A DNA stretch of 64,000 nucleotides from Oceanospirillaceae bacterium (GTDB taxonomy: Bacteria; Pseudomonadota; Gammaproteobacteria; Pseudomonadales; Balneatricaceae), in assembly GCA_013215505.1 (NCBI GenBank), contig JABSQZ010000002.1:207945-271944 (forward strand). The letters run 5' to 3'. Shown here piece by piece: positions 63,925 to 64,000 of the stretch. Position 1 is the first letter of the stretch, and each line of letters opens with the position of its first letter. The notes beneath the pieces were generated by a model. That model had not been told where the DNA came from. It did no database searches and saw only the letters and a list, made by a program, of their open reading frames with translations. The translations under genes and the position numbers were made by a program.

Positions 63925-64000
<76 letters not shown>

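Overview
The window looks like the chromosome of a free-living, probably marine, gammaproteobacterium of moderate G+C. The support is a set of conserved housekeeping blocks: pyk, rppH-ptsP, lgt-thyA-folA-birA-coaX and a tRNA-Thr(UGU) at the right edge. I cannot name the genus. Almost all recognisable proteins are of gammaproteobacterial type. No phage, complete insertion sequence, CRISPR array or rRNA is visible.

Layout. 1-7 kb: a solute-binding/PDC-like sensor protein running off the left edge, a frameshifted histidine phosphatase, pyruvate kinase whose 3' end has been duplicated next to a perfect 38-bp inverted repeat, the ruins of an ABC-transporter ATPase, a DadA-type oxidase and an alpha/beta hydrolase. 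7-16 kb: WYL regulator plus RidA, a DUF2461 protein, an Asp/Glu-racemase family enzyme, a haem-sensor diguanylate cyclase, a LysE exporter with an AraC regulator, and the divergent ohr/ohrR peroxide-resistance pair. 16-32 kb: an accessory stretch of small metabolic and regulatory genes (TetR/DUF6463, GNAT, VOC, DCC, hydrolases, LysR regulators with targets, nitrilase, EamA exporter, transglutaminase-like protein, phosphodiesterase, RpiB). It also holds an intergenic palindromic element and a heptamer repeat.

32-44 kb is the most distinctive region. A ParD-like antitoxin sits beside a decayed ParE/RelE-type toxin. Next comes a five-gene leftward cluster: a 1145-residue Ig-repeat surface protein, an 890-residue TPR-sulfotransferase, and a complete type I secretion machine (TolC-like, ABC, HlyD-like). 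The arrangement suggests a secreted adhesin that may be sulfated before or during export, loosely analogous to the Xanthomonas rax system.

45-53 kb: an AraC/GyrI regulator, a tripartite tricarboxylate transporter (tctC-tctB-tctA) and a convergent CitA/DcuS-type two-component system that probably controls it, a YHS protein and another AraC regulator. 54-64 kb: a conserved housekeeping block (HAD phosphatase, rppH, ptsP, NRDE protein, TSUP permease, and the tightly overlapping lgt-thyA-folA-birA-coaX operon) ending in tRNA-Thr.
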